From positions 372,001 to 436,000 of the forward strand of contig JAQEWB010000002.1 in NCBI GenBank assembly GCA_027694045.1: a stretch of 64,000 bases of DNA, in the 5' to 3' direction. Of the stretch, positions 48,263-59,396 are shown in pieces. Both the position numbers and the translations under genes were made by a program. The stretch's first letter is position 1. Every line of letters begins with the position of its first letter. The notes beneath the pieces were generated by a model. The model saw only the letters and a program-made list of their open reading frames with translations, had not been told where the DNA came from and ran no database searches. The stretch comes from Bacillaceae bacterium OF18-1A (lineage in GTDB: Bacteria > Bacillota > Bacilli > Bacillales > Bacillaceae_G).

Positions 48263-48309
48263 ATTTTAATATGTTATACTTTTTACGTCAATAGGTTTTT
48301 AGTATAACA
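48263..48309 (-). promoter_or_regulatory. sr1p cluster promoter within an inverted repeat
   Basis: Minus strand TTGACG (48291-48286), 17 bases, TAAAAT (48268-48263). TGTTATACT (48272-48280) and AGTATAACA (48301-48309) form a perfect nine-base inverted repeat: one arm in the -10/-35 spacer, the other upstream of the -35. In B. subtilis sr1 is repressed by CcpN and CcpA; TATAACATATT in the spacer differs by one base from the CcpN consensus as I recall it. No clear cre was found. Confidence 0.65.
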
Positions 48310-48350
48310 CATTAAATATTTTTAATTTTAATTAGTATGCGATATTCACA

Positions 48351-48385
48351 TAAAAAAACAGCCATATCCATATGTACGACTGTTT
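48351..48385 (-). terminator. Terminator of the DUF3055 gene
   Basis: AAACAGTC / GGCTGTTT with one G-U and seven T on the minus strand. Confidence 0.7.
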
Positions 48386-48393
48386 CACATTAA

Positions 48394-48690
48394 TTATTCT
48401 TCATATTCTGCATGCAGTGAAGTAGATGGAACAAGAAATTTAAAAAACTGAGCTAGCTCGGCTGCTTCTTCTTCCGATCCTAGCTTGAAAATTTCCTTCA
48501 TGTATTGTACATTCTCCACGTCATCTTGTCCAAGTAAAGTAGATCTTCCCGTTTGCATACAAACAATGAGTGGTTTTCCAAAAAACATATTTGTATAAAT
48601 AACCCCAAAATCATAACGAGTATCATGTGTCATAAACCCCAAAAATCGTACTTTCACACTTTCATGCTCATCATACAATTTTTCAAACAT
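48394..48690 (-). CDS. DUF3055 (SAV0927-like) family protein
   Basis: 98 residues from the ATG at 48690, which has AGAGGTGG six bases upstream and gives MFEKLYDEHESVKVRF, the usual start. A longer frame to 48741 lacks a site at the right distance. Conserved TRYDFGVIYTNMFFGKPLIVCMQTGRS. Cytoplasmic; function unknown. It is 196 bases upstream of the sr1p cluster on the same strand. Confidence 0.83.
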   Translation of the reverse strand: MFEKLYDEHESVKVRFLGFMTHDTRYDFGVIYTNMFFGKPLIVCMQTGRSTLLGQDDVENVQYMKEIFKLGSEEEAAELAQFFKFLVPSTSLHAEYEE

Positions 48691-48823
48691 TGGTTTCCAC
48701 CTCTCTACGTCACCTTTCCCATTTAATAATATATTAAACAAAAAAAGTAATACTCCTTTTAATTGTCAAAAAATTCAGTAGGATGTAGAATAATATTATT
48801 CTACTAATCTAGGGGGAACTCAT

Positions 48824-49216
48824 ATGCAACATGCCTTTATTACACTTGTACCTAAATCCAATCAACAGTCGGTTTCAATAGATCATATAAAAGAACTTTT
48901 TCATTACTATAAAACAATTACTTCCCAAACCAGCGTTCAAATTAATTACGACTATACAAATACCGCTTTTCCTTATGAAATTTTAGATACATCAGCGACG
49001 ACACTAAAACTTCAATCCAGTCACGATCGATATGACTCAATCTATGTTGGTGTTGGAGTAAAAAATGAACAATCTTTCATTCAAATTTCTTTACCATCTA
49101 ATGCAACATTTGGTGATAAAGGAAAAGCAAATGAATTTTGTCGTTTTCTAGCGAAGAAATTAGAAGGAGAATTGCAATTATTTAACGGAAGGACAATGTA
49201 TTTCTATAAGCGTTAG
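48824..49216 (+). CDS. DUF1885-like protein
   Basis: 130 residues, cytoplasmic, alpha-beta, no catalytic motif recognised. AGGGGG precedes the ATG. Bacillus homologues of this size are placed in DUF1885; that assignment is from memory. Divergent from the DUF3055 gene. Confidence 0.78.
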   Translation: MQHAFITLVPKSNQQSVSIDHIKELFHYYKTITSQTSVQINYDYTNTAFPYEILDTSATTLKLQSSHDRYDSIYVGVGVKNEQSFIQISLPSNATFGDKGKANEFCRFLAKKLEGELQLFNGRTMYFYKR

Positions 49217-49242
49217 TACGAACTACTCACCACTTAATAAAG

Positions 49243-49470
49243 TTAAAAAATAGAAAATATAATGAAAAAGAGTATACAATTCGAACAAGTAAGAAATAAA
49301 GCACGTTTCCTTACTTGTAATACAAAACATGCAATTACATATGCTAAATAGAGGAATATAACAAAGAGCATTACTTTATAATGAAACTTATCACCATTCG
49401 ATAATGTTAATACAATGGAAAAACCACTCCATAGTAAGAAATGATAAAATATAACATGTAAATTTTTCAT
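49243..49470 (-). CDS. Small membrane protein of unknown function
   Basis: 75 residues with three hydrophobic segments (about 6-22, 32-52, 57-75) and no soluble domain. AAAGGAGAAGG before the ATG supports translation. No family recognised. Confidence 0.7.
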   Translation of the reverse strand: MKNLHVIFYHFLLWSGFSIVLTLSNGDKFHYKVMLFVIFLYLAYVIACFVLQVRKRALFLTCSNCILFFIIFSIF

Positions 49471-49615
49471 GGAACCTTCTCCTTTGACATGCTCTATTTC
49501 ATTAATATATGGGGTTTTGTTTAAATCAATTACATATTATATGGGAGTCTCTATACTTCTTTTGAAGTTCGTTAAAATGTTACTTATTCATTCGACAAGT
49601 GCATGTCAACTACCT

Positions 49616-49690
49616 CCACTGAGATAAAACGTTTCAGTGTGGGCTTGAGTTAGAACACTAGGTCTTTTCATCTATCGCTAGACAGTTTGA
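49616..49690 (-). repeat. Dispersed 3'-end repeat, degenerate copy
   Basis: AAACGTTTCAGTGTGGGC then ACACTAGGTCTTTTCATC and CTATCGCTAG follow the same order of blocks as the ctaG copy (AAACTTTAATCAGTGGGGGC, CACTGATTATTAGTCTTC, ACCGATCGGG), and the complement shares CTAGCGATA with the 61085 copy. A separate small stem CACTGA/TCAGTG lies at 49616-49638. The rest of 49471-49763 shows only the pdhD terminator. Confidence 0.4.
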
Positions 49691-49711
49691 CGCTCCTCTT
49701 GCCGAAAAGGA

Positions 49712-49750
49712 TAAAAATAACCCACCTCTTAAAATAAGAGATGGGTTATT
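49712..49750 (-). terminator. pdhABCD operon terminator
   Basis: AACCCACCTCTTA / TAAGAGATGGGTT with one mismatch and a T-rich minus-strand tail. Confidence 0.9.
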
Positions 49751-49763
49751 TGCATTGCTAAAA

Positions 49764-51176
49764 TTATTTTACAATGTGAATTGGCATTCCAAGAGCAACT
49801 TCAGCTGCTTCCATTGTGATTTCACCTAATGTTGGGTGAGCATGGATTGTTTGAGCGATATCTTCAGCTGTCATTCCAGCTTCGATAGCTAAACCAATCT
49901 CAGAAATAATATCAGAAGCACCCGCACCTGCAACTTGAGCACCTACAAGAAGACCATCTTCTTTACGTGTTACAAGTTGTAGGAAACCGTCTGTGCTGTT
50001 TAATGATAATGCACGACCGTTTGCAGCGAATGGGAACTTAGATACAGTTACAGTCATTCCTGCTTCTTCTGCTTGTTTCTTAGTGTAACCAACAGATGCT
50101 AGTTCTGGATCAGTGAAGCATACTGCTGGAATTCCGATGTAATCGATTGCTGATGCATGGCCACTAATTGCTTCAACAGCTACTTTACCTTCGTAAGAAG
50201 CTTTGTGAGCTAATGGTGGTCCAGGAACGATATCACCGATTGCATAGATGTTTGGTACGTTTGTACGGCATTGCTCATCGATTTCGATGATGCCACGGTC
50301 AGTCATTTTAACTCCAACTTGCTCAAGACCGATTTCTTGAGTGTTTGGACGACGACCTACAGTTACTAATACGTAATCTGCTTCTACAGTTTGGATTTCA
50401 CCTTTAACTTCGAAGCTAACTTTTACGCCAGTTTCTGTTTCTTCAACGCCTTTAGCCATAGCTTTCGTATGGATATTTACGTTACCTTTTTTCTGTAGAG
50501 CACGTTTAACAACAGAGCTCATAGCTTTTTCGAAACCAGCTAAGATTTCATCGCCAGCTTCTACTACAGTAACTTCTGTACCGAAGTTAGCATATGCAGT
50601 ACCTAATTCCATACCGATGTAACCGCCGCCGATTACAACAAGTTTTTTAGGAATTTCAGGTAAGCTTAAAGCACCTGTAGAGTTGATAACACGTTTAGAG
50701 TATTTGAATCCAGGAATTTCGATTGGTGTAGAACCAGTTGCAAGAACAGCATTTTTAAACGTATAAGTTTGAGCTGCATCTTCAGTCATTACGCGTAATG
50801 TGTTAGCATCTACGAAGTAAGCTTCACCACGAATGATTTCAACTTTGTTACCTTTAAGAAGGCCTTCAACACCGCCAGTTAATTTCTTAACTACGCCGTT
50901 TTTCCATTCTTGAACTTTTGTAAAGTCAACTTTTACGTTTTCTGCAGTAATACCCATGTCATCAGAATGCATTGCATTCTCATAACGATGACCTGCATTG
51001 ATTAACGCTTTTGAAGGAATACATCCAACGTTTAAGCATACGCCACCAAGGTTAGCTTTTTCAATAATTGCTACCTTTTGACCTAATTGTGCTGCACGAA
51101 TTGCCGCAACGTATCCACCAGGACCTGCACCAACAACGACTGTATCTAATTCAATTGGGAAATCTCCTACTACCAT
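49764..51176 (-). CDS. pdhD: Dihydrolipoyl dehydrogenase (E3)
   Basis: FAD enzyme that reoxidises dihydrolipoamide. 470 residues: FAD motif [12 protein letters not shown] (13-24), redox disulfide [13 protein letters not shown] near 44-56, NAD motif [13 protein letters not shown] near 185, and the C-terminal HAHPTLGE with the catalytic His. It follows pdhC by five bases and is the last gene of the operon; the same E3 probably serves 2-oxoglutarate dehydrogenase. Confidence 0.97.
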   Translation of the reverse strand: MVVGDFPIELDTVVVGAGPGGYVAAIRAAQLGQKVAIIEKANLGGVCLNVGCIPSKALINAGHRYENAMHSDDMGITAENVKVDFTKVQEWKNGVVKKLTGGVEGLLKGNKVEIIRGEAYFVDANTLRVMTEDAAQTYTFKNAVLATGSTPIEIPGFKYSKRVINSTGALSLPEIPKKLVVIGGGYIGMELGTAYANFGTEVTVVEAGDEILAGFEKAMSSVVKRALQKKGNVNIHTKAMAKGVEETETGVKVSFEVKGEIQTVEADYVLVTVGRRPNTQEIGLEQVGVKMTDRGIIEIDEQCRTNVPNIYAIGDIVPGPPLAHKASYEGKVAVEAISGHASAIDYIGIPAVCFTDPELASVGYTKKQAEEAGMTVTVSKFPFAANGRALSLNSTDGFLQLVTRKEDGLLVGAQVAGAGASDIISEIGLAIEAGMTAEDIAQTIHAHPTLGEITMEAAEVALGMPIHIVK

Positions 51177-51181
51177 TGTTA

Positions 51182-52441
51182 TTACGCCTCCATTACTAAT
51201 AATTGTGGGTCATTCAATAGACGTTTAATTTGGTTTAATGCTTTTTGAGCAGTTGCGCCGTCAATTAAACGATGGTCAAAGCTTAGAGATAATGCTAATA
51301 CTGGAGCTGCAACGATCTCACCATTTTTCACAACTGGTTTTTCAGCGATACGGCCAATACCAAGGATTGCTACTTCTGGGTGATTGATAACTGGAGTGAA
51401 CCATTGTCCACCTGCAGAACCAATGTTTGTAATTGTGCAAGAAGCACCTTTCATTTCAGCTGGAGCTAAACGACCTTCACGTGCTTTACCAGCAAGATCA
51501 TTGATCTCGTTAGAAATAGTGAAGATAGATTTACGATCTGTATCTTTAACAACTGGTACTAAAAGACCTTTGTCTGTATCAGCTGCGATACCGATGTTGA
51601 AGTAATGTTTATGAACGATTTCTTGAGAAGCATCGTCTAAAGCAGTATTCAACATTGGGAATTCACGTAATGCAGATGTTAAAGCTTTAACAACGTATGG
51701 AAGGTAAGTTAATTTAATACCTTTGTCAGCTGCTACTGCTTTGAACTTCTTACGGTGAGCAACAAGTTCTGTTACATCTACTTCGTCCATTAATGTTACG
51801 TGAGGAGCTGTATGTTTAGAGTTAACCATTGCTTTCGCAATCGCTTTACGGATACCACTCATTTTCTCACGAGTTTCTGGGTATTCACCAGCTGGGATTG
51901 GTTGTGCTTTTGGTGCTTCTTCTTTCGCTGCTGCTGGAGTAGCTTCTACTGCCGCTGGAGCTTCAGTTGCTGCTACAGCTTGTCCACCATTTGCAAATGC
52001 ATCGATGTCAGCTTTTACGATACGACCGTTCTTACCAGAACCAGCTACTTTATGAATGTCTACGCCTTTTTCACGAGCATATTTACGAACAGATGGCATA
52101 GCGATTACGCGCTCATTTACTACTTCTGCAGTTGCTGCTGGAGTAGCTTCAGCTTTAGGAGCTTCGTCATGATCGTCGCCTTTAAATTTAAGGTTTTCGT
52201 ATCCAGGAGCATCAAACTTAATTAATGTATCTCCAACTACTGCAACCGTTCCTTCTTCTACAAGTACTTCAAGTACTTTACCTTTAACAGGAGAAGGGAT
52301 TTCTACTACTGCTTTATCATTTTGTACTTCAAGAAGTACATCGTCTTCATTTACTTCATCGCCTGGTTTAATAAACCATTTTACGATTTCACCTTCGTGG
52401 ATACCTTCGCCGATATCTGGTAGTTTAAATTCAAATGCCAC
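51182..52441 (-). CDS. pdhC: Dihydrolipoamide acetyltransferase (E2)
   Basis: 419-residue core of pyruvate dehydrogenase: one lipoyl domain (1-80, lipoyl Lys in QNDKAVVE near 44), Ala/Pro linker, peripheral subunit-binding domain (about 115-150, [14 protein letters not shown]), second Ala/Pro linker, catalytic domain with [13 protein letters not shown] near 392 (His and Asp active). Linker lengths are normal. Confidence 0.97.
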   Translation of the reverse strand: MAFEFKLPDIGEGIHEGEIVKWFIKPGDEVNEDDVLLEVQNDKAVVEIPSPVKGKVLEVLVEEGTVAVVGDTLIKFDAPGYENLKFKGDDHDEAPKAEATPAATAEVVNERVIAMPSVRKYAREKGVDIHKVAGSGKNGRIVKADIDAFANGGQAVAATEAPAAVEATPAAAKEEAPKAQPIPAGEYPETREKMSGIRKAIAKAMVNSKHTAPHVTLMDEVDVTELVAHRKKFKAVAADKGIKLTYLPYVVKALTSALREFPMLNTALDDASQEIVHKHYFNIGIAADTDKGLLVPVVKDTDRKSIFTISNEINDLAGKAREGRLAPAEMKGASCTITNIGSAGGQWFTPVINHPEVAILGIGRIAEKPVVKNGEIVAAPVLALSLSFDHRLIDGATAQKALNQIKRLLNDPQLLVMEA

Positions 52442-52534
52442 GGAATTCAGCCCCCTGATTCATTTCATTATTATGGAATATGTACAAAAGAAACCAGCAT
52501 GTGCTGATTTCTTTCGCACATGAAAAGCTAAAAA

Positions 52535-53512
52535 TTAGAAGTTCATTACTTTGTTAACAGCTTCAACAATATCTTTGTGGTTTGGTAACCATACGCTCTC
52601 AGCTTGAGAGAATGGAAATACTGTATCAGCAGCTGCAACACGTACAACTGGAGCTTCTAAGTTTAAGATTGCACGGTCGTTAATTTCCGCTACAACGTTA
52701 GCTGCAATACCAGCTTGTTTTTGAGCTTCTTGAACTACAACTACGCGGCCTGTTTTTTCAACAGAAGCGATAATTGTTTCGATATCTAATGGTTGAACTG
52801 TACGTAAGTCAACAACCTCTAAAGAGATACCTTCTTTTTCAAGTTCTTCAGCAGCTTTTAATGCAGCGTGAACCATAGCACCGTAAGCGATAACAGATAC
52901 ATCTGTACCTTCACGTTTGATATCAGCTTTACCTAAATCAATTGTGTATTCGCCTTCTGGTACATCTTGACGGAATGAACGGTACAATTTCATATGCTCT
53001 AAGTAGATAACTGGATCGTTGTCACGAATCGCAGAGATTAAAAGACCTTTTGCATCGTATGGAGTAGATGGAATAACAACTTTTAGACCAGGTTGTTGAG
53101 CCACTAATCCTTCTAAGCTATCAGCATGTAGTTCAGGAGTATGAACACCACCACCGAATGGAGAACGAACTGTTACTGGAGCAGTCCAACGTCCACCAGA
53201 ACGGTAACGCATACGAGCTAATTGACCAGAAATTGAATCCATTACTTCATAAACGAAACCGAAGAATTGGATTTCTGGAACTGGACGGAATCCTTCAAGT
53301 GCAAGACCAACTGCAAGTCCACCAATACCAGACTCTGCAAGTGGAGTATCCATTACACGATCTTCACCGAATTCAGCTTGTAAACCTTCAGTAGCACGGA
53401 ATACACCGCCGTTTACACCAACGTCTTCACCAAATACAAGTACGTTAGGGTCATTTTTCATTTCAACGCGTAAAGCATCAGTGATTGCTTGAATCATTGT
53501 CATTTGAGCCAT
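52535..53512 (-). CDS. pdhB: Pyruvate dehydrogenase E1 beta
   Basis: 325 residues, transketolase-like pyrimidine-binding domain and C-terminal domain. [17 protein letters not shown] near 27-43 and [17 protein letters not shown] near 124 are conserved. Three bases separate it from pdhA; a 93-base gap to pdhC contains no terminator. Confidence 0.97.
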   Translation of the reverse strand: MAQMTMIQAITDALRVEMKNDPNVLVFGEDVGVNGGVFRATEGLQAEFGEDRVMDTPLAESGIGGLAVGLALEGFRPVPEIQFFGFVYEVMDSISGQLARMRYRSGGRWTAPVTVRSPFGGGVHTPELHADSLEGLVAQQPGLKVVIPSTPYDAKGLLISAIRDNDPVIYLEHMKLYRSFRQDVPEGEYTIDLGKADIKREGTDVSVIAYGAMVHAALKAAEELEKEGISLEVVDLRTVQPLDIETIIASVEKTGRVVVVQEAQKQAGIAANVVAEINDRAILNLEAPVVRVAAADTVFPFSQAESVWLPNHKDIVEAVNKVMNF

Positions 53513-53515
53513 GGC

Positions 53516-54754
<1,239 letters not shown>

Positions 54755-54815
54755 CTAACAATCTGTACTAATGTTTTTTCAGAAACATATTAATACAATC
54801 TTGATCACGTTTTTT

Positions 54816-54845
54816 AGTTTACAACTATTCTAATTACGATGTCAA
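54816..54845 (-). promoter_or_regulatory. Candidate SigA promoter of pdhABCD
   Basis: Minus strand TTGACA (54845-54840), 18 bases, TAAACT (54821-54816). The leader is about 180 bases and carries TGAAACGCTTTCA at 54665-54677, one base short of a catabolite-responsive element, inside a CGCTTT/AAAGCG stem. Confidence 0.45.
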
Positions 54846-55072
54846 TTACTTTGAATACGTTTTTTTATAAATAACATGTAGGTTTCTACTACACAAACGT
54901 GTTTTTATTTTTCACATCTGTATTAGTAAGCATTAACCTACTGTTATATTATTCCCTTTTTCACTTATTTTTTCTCTTAGAATAATATGTAAACGATTTA
55001 ATTCTCTTTAGTTTTTCTCCCTTCGTAACAAAAATATACAAACTCTTCTTCCTTTTTTAGGTAAACACCCAT

Positions 55073-55100
55073 ACACTTCTCCCCTCTCTCCCATACATTA
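55073..55100 (+). promoter_or_regulatory. Possible SigK-type promoter
   Basis: CATACATTA (55092-55100) fits the SigK -10 CATANNNTA and ACAC at 55073-55076 supplies an AC-type -35 at about 15 bases. It precedes a YjcZ-type spore peptide gene by 45 bases. The remainder of 54846-55072 shows nothing else. Confidence 0.35.
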
Positions 55101-55144
55101 TAGTAACCGCAGTGTTAGCGGGAAATGATAAAGGAGGTCATCTC

Positions 55145-55291
55145 ATGTACGGATACTCATATTGTTATCCAACTTGTTCATATCCTTCCTACGGTTATGG
55201 CGGTTCTTGTGGCGGATCTGGACGCGGCTTTGCCTTAATCGTTGTGTTGTTTATTCTTTTAATTATCGTTGGTGCTGCTTGCATTCGCTAA
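55145..55291 (+). CDS. YjcZ/SscA-type small spore peptide
   Basis: 48 residues: a Tyr/Gly/Cys/Ser-rich head ([20 protein letters not shown]) and a single C-terminal membrane segment ([19 protein letters not shown]). This layout is typical of the YjcZ family, whose members are made late in sporulation; SscA affects spore assembly. AAAGGAGG precedes the ATG by eight bases. Confidence 0.88.
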   Translation: MYGYSYCYPTCSYPSYGYGGSCGGSGRGFALIVVLFILLIIVGAACIR

Positions 55292-55320
55292 TGTAAAATG
55301 AAACAACTATGGAAAGAAAC

Positions 55321-55346
55321 AGACGGCTTTGCCGTCTTTTCTTTTT
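55321..55346 (+). terminator. Terminator of the YjcZ-type gene
   Basis: AGACGGC-TTT-GCCGTCT followed by TTTCTTTTT. Confidence 0.9.
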
Positions 55347-55457
55347 GTCACTTACATAACTGATCTATAGTAGAACCATCTCCAAAGGGATCCCCTTTCT
55401 TGCCGATGACTTTTTTCATGTCCTTTGGTAGACTAAAGAAGAAAGGAGAGATTACAT

Positions 55458-56012
55458 ATGCTTACAATGAAAGATGTCATTCGTGAAGGGGATCCTATTT
55501 TGCGAAACGTTGCAGAAGAGGTATCAATACCAGCAAATGAAGATGATACAAATACCCTAAAAAAAATGATTGAATTTGTAATAAATAGCCAAGATCCTGA
55601 AATGGCTGAAAAATATAGTTTACGTCCTGGAATCGGATTAGCCGCTCCACAAATCGGTATTTCAAAGAAGATGATTGCTGTTCATGTAACCGATACGAAC
55701 GGTACATTATATAGCCATGCATTATTCAATCCAAAAATCATTAGCCATTCTGTTGAACGTACATATTTACCGAGTGGGGAAGGTTGTCTATCTGTAGACC
55801 GCGAAGTACCTGGTTATGTTCCTCGTTACACAAGAATTACAGTGAAGGCTACATCTATTAACGGAGAAGAAATAAAATTACGTTTAAAAGGTTTACCAGC
55901 AATTGTATTCCAACATGAAATTGATCATTTAAATGGCGTTATGTTCTATGACCATATTAATAAAGAAAACCCATTTGCCGCTCCTGATGATTCCAAACCT
56001 TTAGAGCGATAA
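55458..56012 (+). CDS. def: Peptide deformylase
   Basis: Removes the formyl group from nascent proteins. 184 residues, the longer type 2 form of Gram-positives. Motif 1 [10 protein letters not shown] near 59-68, motif 2 EGCLSVD near 109-115 (metal Cys), motif 3 QHEIDHLNG near 153-161 (metal histidines and catalytic Glu). GAAAGGAGAG precedes the start. Confidence 0.97.
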   Translation: MLTMKDVIREGDPILRNVAEEVSIPANEDDTNTLKKMIEFVINSQDPEMAEKYSLRPGIGLAAPQIGISKKMIAVHVTDTNGTLYSHALFNPKIISHSVERTYLPSGEGCLSVDREVPGYVPRYTRITVKATSINGEEIKLRLKGLPAIVFQHEIDHLNGVMFYDHINKENPFAAPDDSKPLER

Positions 56013-56023
56013 TAATAAAAAGA

Positions 56024-56084
56024 CGCTTTAATCAGAGAGGCCCCTGTCCACCCTCCCTGAATTATTAACACACACCAATCGGAC
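56024..56084 (+). repeat. Dispersed 3'-end hairpin repeat, def copy
   Basis: CTTTAATCAGAGAGG and CCTCCCTGAATTATTAA form an imperfect stem, followed by CACACCAATCGG. The complement aligns with the ctaG copy block by block (CCGATYGGTG, TAATAATCAG, GATTAAAG). It lies directly after def in the same orientation in which the ctaG copy follows ctaG. Confidence 0.55.
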
Positions 56085-56095
56085 TTTTCCATAAT

Positions 56096-56126
56096 AAAAA
56101 GGCGGAAGTTAATCTTCCGCCTTTTT
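56096..56126. terminator. Bidirectional terminator between def and ykrA
   Basis: AAAAAGGCGGAAG / CTTCCGCCTTTTT with a five-base loop. Confidence 0.93.
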
Positions 56127-56154
56127 ATTAGTATGAGATGGGTTCCATATTAAC

Positions 56155-56928
56155 TTATAACAATCCAGCCCATTTTAATCCATGATATATACCGTCTTCA
56201 CTAACATCCTTTGTCACATGATTTGCAAGTTTTTTCAAATCTTCATGACCATTCCCCATCACAATGCCTGTCCCAACTGCTTCAATCATTTCTAAATCAT
56301 TTAAGCCGTCTCCAAATGCATACACCTGCTCACGACTAAATCCTAATTTTTCAATGAATTTCTCAATTCCTTTTGCCTTAGAACCACCATTTGGGATAAT
56401 GTCCATTGAATACGCATGCCAACGAATAAAATGAAAATCTGGATAATGATTAATAAACTTTTCTTCTTCATTTACTTCACAGAAAAGAAGTGTTTGATAA
56501 ATATTACGTTCCTCATAAAAATTAGGTTCATATGCTGGATGCTCAAAATGTAAACTTCCAAAACCTTCTTTCACATAATCATGGTATTCCACTGTCGCTC
56601 TCATATCTTGATGATCAAGATATACAAGCGGATACCCTTCTTCCTTTGCGAACTGAGTAAACCTATGTAGAGCGCCTGGGTGTAACGGGTTGTTAAAGAT
56701 TACCTCATCTTCAAATACAACGTACTGTCCATTAAAACTAACATAATTATGTATATTCAGTTCCTTACGAATATCTTCAAACATAAATGGTGCACGCCCT
56801 GTCGCAATTGCTACGTGCACGCCTTTTTCTTGTAAATGTTTTACTGCGTCTCGTGTAGATTGCGGGATTTTTTTATCGTGATCTAATAATGTTCCATCAA
56901 TATCAAAAAAGACAATTTTATCCTTCAT
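56155..56928 (-). CDS. ykrA: YkrA, Cof-type HAD hydrolase
   Basis: 257 residues, haloacid dehalogenase superfamily phosphatase with C2 cap. Nucleophile FDIDGTLLD at 8-16, motif II ATGRAPF near 42, Lys in GGSKAKG near 187 and motif IV FGDGLNDLEM near 208. Likely sugar-phosphate or FMN phosphatase; no substrate can be set. AAGGAT precedes the ATG. Confidence 0.9.
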   Translation of the reverse strand: MKDKIVFFDIDGTLLDHDKKIPQSTRDAVKHLQEKGVHVAIATGRAPFMFEDIRKELNIHNYVSFNGQYVVFEDEVIFNNPLHPGALHRFTQFAKEEGYPLVYLDHQDMRATVEYHDYVKEGFGSLHFEHPAYEPNFYEERNIYQTLLFCEVNEEEKFINHYPDFHFIRWHAYSMDIIPNGGSKAKGIEKFIEKLGFSREQVYAFGDGLNDLEMIEAVGTGIVMGNGHEDLKKLANHVTKDVSEDGIYHGLKWAGLL

Positions 56929-57284
56929 TTGTCAAAATCCTTTCCGGCACTCTAAATTCCTATATTGATTATCGCTTTTCAAATTCCAAAAAAAAGTATA
57001 ACATATTAAACATCTGTGAAGAAAGCGTTCACTTTCTAACCTTATTTATGAAATATGCATATACATATTAGTAAAAAATGTGGATACTTGTTCGGATGAA
57101 TTTTCTTTTCCATTCTTTCTCATACTATATCTATAACTAGCGGCTACTAATCGTTACTATAGAATATCTTTCACTGTACGAGAAAGGACAAGGTTCTCAA
57201 TCCACTTTTCCCTCTTTCTCATGTCAGAGATAGAGTTTTCACTAGTAAAATGCATGTTTAGAATAAGGAAAGGAAGGAGTAATC

Positions 57285-57356
57285 ATGCTGAAGAAGCTGA
57301 AGAAAAAGCTGAAGCGTTATTTAAACGATTTAGTTCGGAAGAAGACAATCGCTTAA
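57285..57356 (+). CDS. Candidate 23-residue cationic peptide
   Basis: Short frame starting ATG with an excellent AAGGAAGGAG site five bases upstream and ending in TAA. The peptide begins MLKKLKKKLKRYLNDLV; it has ten Lys/Arg and one Asp in 23 residues, with Leu/Val spaced every three or four residues, so it would form an amphipathic basic helix. A small hairpin and T run follow (57362-57380). A weak TAGAAT (57260-57265) with TTTTCA 17 bases upstream may be the promoter. No family recognised; translation is unproven. The rest of 56929-57284 holds only a possible GAGAAAG..CTTTCTC stem near 57180-57220. Confidence 0.5.
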   Translation: MLKKLKKKLKRYLNDLVRKKTIA

Positions 57357-57361
57357 ATTGT

Positions 57362-57380
57362 GCCCATTTCGGGCTTTTTC
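57362..57380 (+). terminator. Weak terminator after the 23-codon frame
   Basis: GCCC-ATTTC-GGGC followed by TTTTTC. The stem is only four pairs. Confidence 0.5.
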
Positions 57381-57474
57381 TTCATTCTCATTCGAAAAAA
57401 CATGAAAATCGTGACTGTTTGCTTTATAATAAGTAACAGATAATGCAAAACATAGACAAGGAGAGGTTTTCCAA

Positions 57475-57687
57475 ATGATTTTTAAAGTATTTTATCAAGA
57501 AAAATTAACTGAGGTCCCAGTACGTGAAAATACAAAAGTTTTATATTTAGAGGCTACGTCTGAAAAGGATGTTCGTAAAAAATTAAATAAGTTCGCATAT
57601 AATATCGAGTTTGTTCAGTCTGTTACTGGCGCTCATCTTGAATATGAAAAACAAAACGCTGATTTAACATTAGCGGAAATTGTATAG
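57475..57687 (+). CDS. rpoY: RNA polymerase epsilon subunit (RpoY/YkzG)
   Basis: 70-residue small subunit of Firmicute RNA polymerase, DUF1447 family. [20 protein letters not shown] and the [17 protein letters not shown] segment are conserved. GGAGAGG precedes the start. rnjA begins five bases after its stop. Confidence 0.96.
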   Translation: MIFKVFYQEKLTEVPVRENTKVLYLEATSEKDVRKKLNKFAYNIEFVQSVTGAHLEYEKQNADLTLAEIV

Positions 57688-57691
57688 CCAT

Positions 57692-59359
57692 ATGAAATTT
57701 CTAAAAAATGATCAAGTTGCCGTTTTTGCTCTCGGTGGTCTTGGTGAAATCGGTAAAAATACATATGCTGTTCAATTTCAAGATGAAATTATTATAATTG
57801 ACGCTGGAATTAAATTTCCAGAAGACGAACTCCTCGGGATCGATTATGTAATACCTGATTACACTTATTTTGTGCGAAACGAAGATAAAATTAAAGGATT
57901 ATTCATTACACATGGTCACGAAGATCATATCGGTGGAATCCCTTACCTATTACGTCAAGTAAACATTCCAATTTATGGTGGAAAATTAGCAATTGCACTA
58001 ATAAAAAACAAATTAGAAGAGCACGGATTACTTCGTAAAGCGAAGCTTTATGAAATTCAAGAAGATGATGTTATTAAATTTAAAAAGACATCTGTTTCCT
58101 TCTTCCGTACAACTCACAGTATTCCGGATTCATACGGAGTTGTTGTGAAAACACCTCAAGGACAAGTCGTTCATACAGGTGACTTCAAATTCGATTTCAC
58201 ACCAGTTGGTGAGCCAGCAGATTTAACAAAAATGGCTGAAATCGGAAAAGATGGCGTACTGTGTCTATTATCTGACAGTACGAACAGTGAAGTTCCAAAC
58301 TTTACAATGTCTGAGCGTCGCGTTGGTGATAGCATTCAAGACATTTTCCGCAAAGTAGAAGGTCGTATTATCTTCGCAACCTTTGCATCGAATATCCATC
58401 GCTTACAACAAGTTGTTGAGGCGGCTGTTGAAAACAATCGTAAAGTAGCCGTGTTCGGTCGAAGTATGGAAGCAGCGATTGAAATCGGCCAAAACCTTGG
58501 TTATATTCGCTGTCCTAAGGATACATTCATAGATACAGCTCAACTCAACCGACTACCAGCTAACAAAGTTGTCATTTTATGTACAGGTAGTCAAGGTGAA
58601 CCAATGGCGGCACTTTCACGTATTGCGAACGGTACACACCGTCAAATTCAAATTATACCTGGCGATACAGTTGTTTTCTCTTCTTCACCAATTCCAGGGA
58701 ATACAATTAGTGTAAGTCGTACAATTAATATGTTGTACCGTGCTGGCGCTGATGTAATTCACGGTAAACTTTCAAACATCCATACGAGTGGACACGGTGG
58801 ACAAGAAGAACAAAAGTTAATGTTACGCCTAATTAAACCGAAATATTTCATGCCAATCCATGGTGAGTATCGCATGCAACGTATGCACATGAACATAGCA
58901 AACGATTGTGGTATTCCTGAAGAAAACTGTTTCATTATGGATAATGGCGATGTTCTTGCTTTACGTTCGGATGAAGCTAGCGTAGCTGGTAAAATTCCGT
59001 CTGGTTCGGTCTACATTGATGGAAATGGTATTGGAGATATCGGTAATATCGTATTACGCGATCGTCGCATCCTTTCTGAAGAGGGACTTGTAATTGTAGT
59101 AGTAAGCATTGATATGAAAGAATTTAAAGTTGCAGCAGGACCTGATATTATCTCACGTGGTTTCGTTTATATGCGTGAAAGCAGCGATTTAATCAATGAT
59201 GCACAAACATTAATTACAACTCATTTAGAAAAAGTAATGGAGCGTAAAACAACACAATGGTCTGAAATTAAAAATGAAATTACAGATACATTAGCACCAT
59301 TCCTATATGAGAAAACGAAACGCCGTCCAATGATTTTACCAATCATTATGGAAATATAA
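57692..59359 (+). CDS. rnjA: Ribonuclease J1
   Basis: Metallo-beta-lactamase/beta-CASP RNase with 5'-3' exonuclease and endonuclease activity in mRNA decay and rRNA maturation. 555 residues from the ATG at 57692 ([23 protein letters not shown]). Zinc motif [10 protein letters not shown] near 72-81, HTGDFKFD near 161, and the C-terminal domain are intact. There is no clear Shine-Dalgarno; translation is probably coupled to rpoY, whose stop is four bases upstream. Confidence 0.97.
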   Translation: MKFLKNDQVAVFALGGLGEIGKNTYAVQFQDEIIIIDAGIKFPEDELLGIDYVIPDYTYFVRNEDKIKGLFITHGHEDHIGGIPYLLRQVNIPIYGGKLAIALIKNKLEEHGLLRKAKLYEIQEDDVIKFKKTSVSFFRTTHSIPDSYGVVVKTPQGQVVHTGDFKFDFTPVGEPADLTKMAEIGKDGVLCLLSDSTNSEVPNFTMSERRVGDSIQDIFRKVEGRIIFATFASNIHRLQQVVEAAVENNRKVAVFGRSMEAAIEIGQNLGYIRCPKDTFIDTAQLNRLPANKVVILCTGSQGEPMAALSRIANGTHRQIQIIPGDTVVFSSSPIPGNTISVSRTINMLYRAGADVIHGKLSNIHTSGHGGQEEQKLMLRLIKPKYFMPIHGEYRMQRMHMNIANDCGIPEENCFIMDNGDVLALRSDEASVAGKIPSGSVYIDGNGIGDIGNIVLRDRRILSEEGLVIVVVSIDMKEFKVAAGPDIISRGFVYMRESSDLINDAQTLITTHLEKVMERKTTQWSEIKNEITDTLAPFLYEKTKRRPMILPIIMEI

Positions 59360-59361
59360 GA

Positions 59362-59393
59362 AAAAGGACAATGCCAGAAGGCATTGTCCTTTT
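59362..59393. terminator. Bidirectional terminator between rnjA and ktrC
   Basis: AAAAGGACAATGCC / GGCATTGTCCTTTT with a four-base loop. Confidence 0.93.
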
Positions 59394-59396
59394 CTC

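Noticed and set aside
49600..49700. Possible end of an IS200/IS605-type element or guide-RNA scaffold
   Set aside because: A GTCAAC-like end and small stems drew attention, but no transposase or TnpB remnant is nearby and the blocks align better with the dispersed hairpin repeat.
57221..57436. A 71-codon frame (starting MSEIEFSLVKCMF) over the 23-codon candidate
   Set aside because: It has no ribosome site, passes through the small terminator, and its composition looks random; the 23-codon frame has the proper site.
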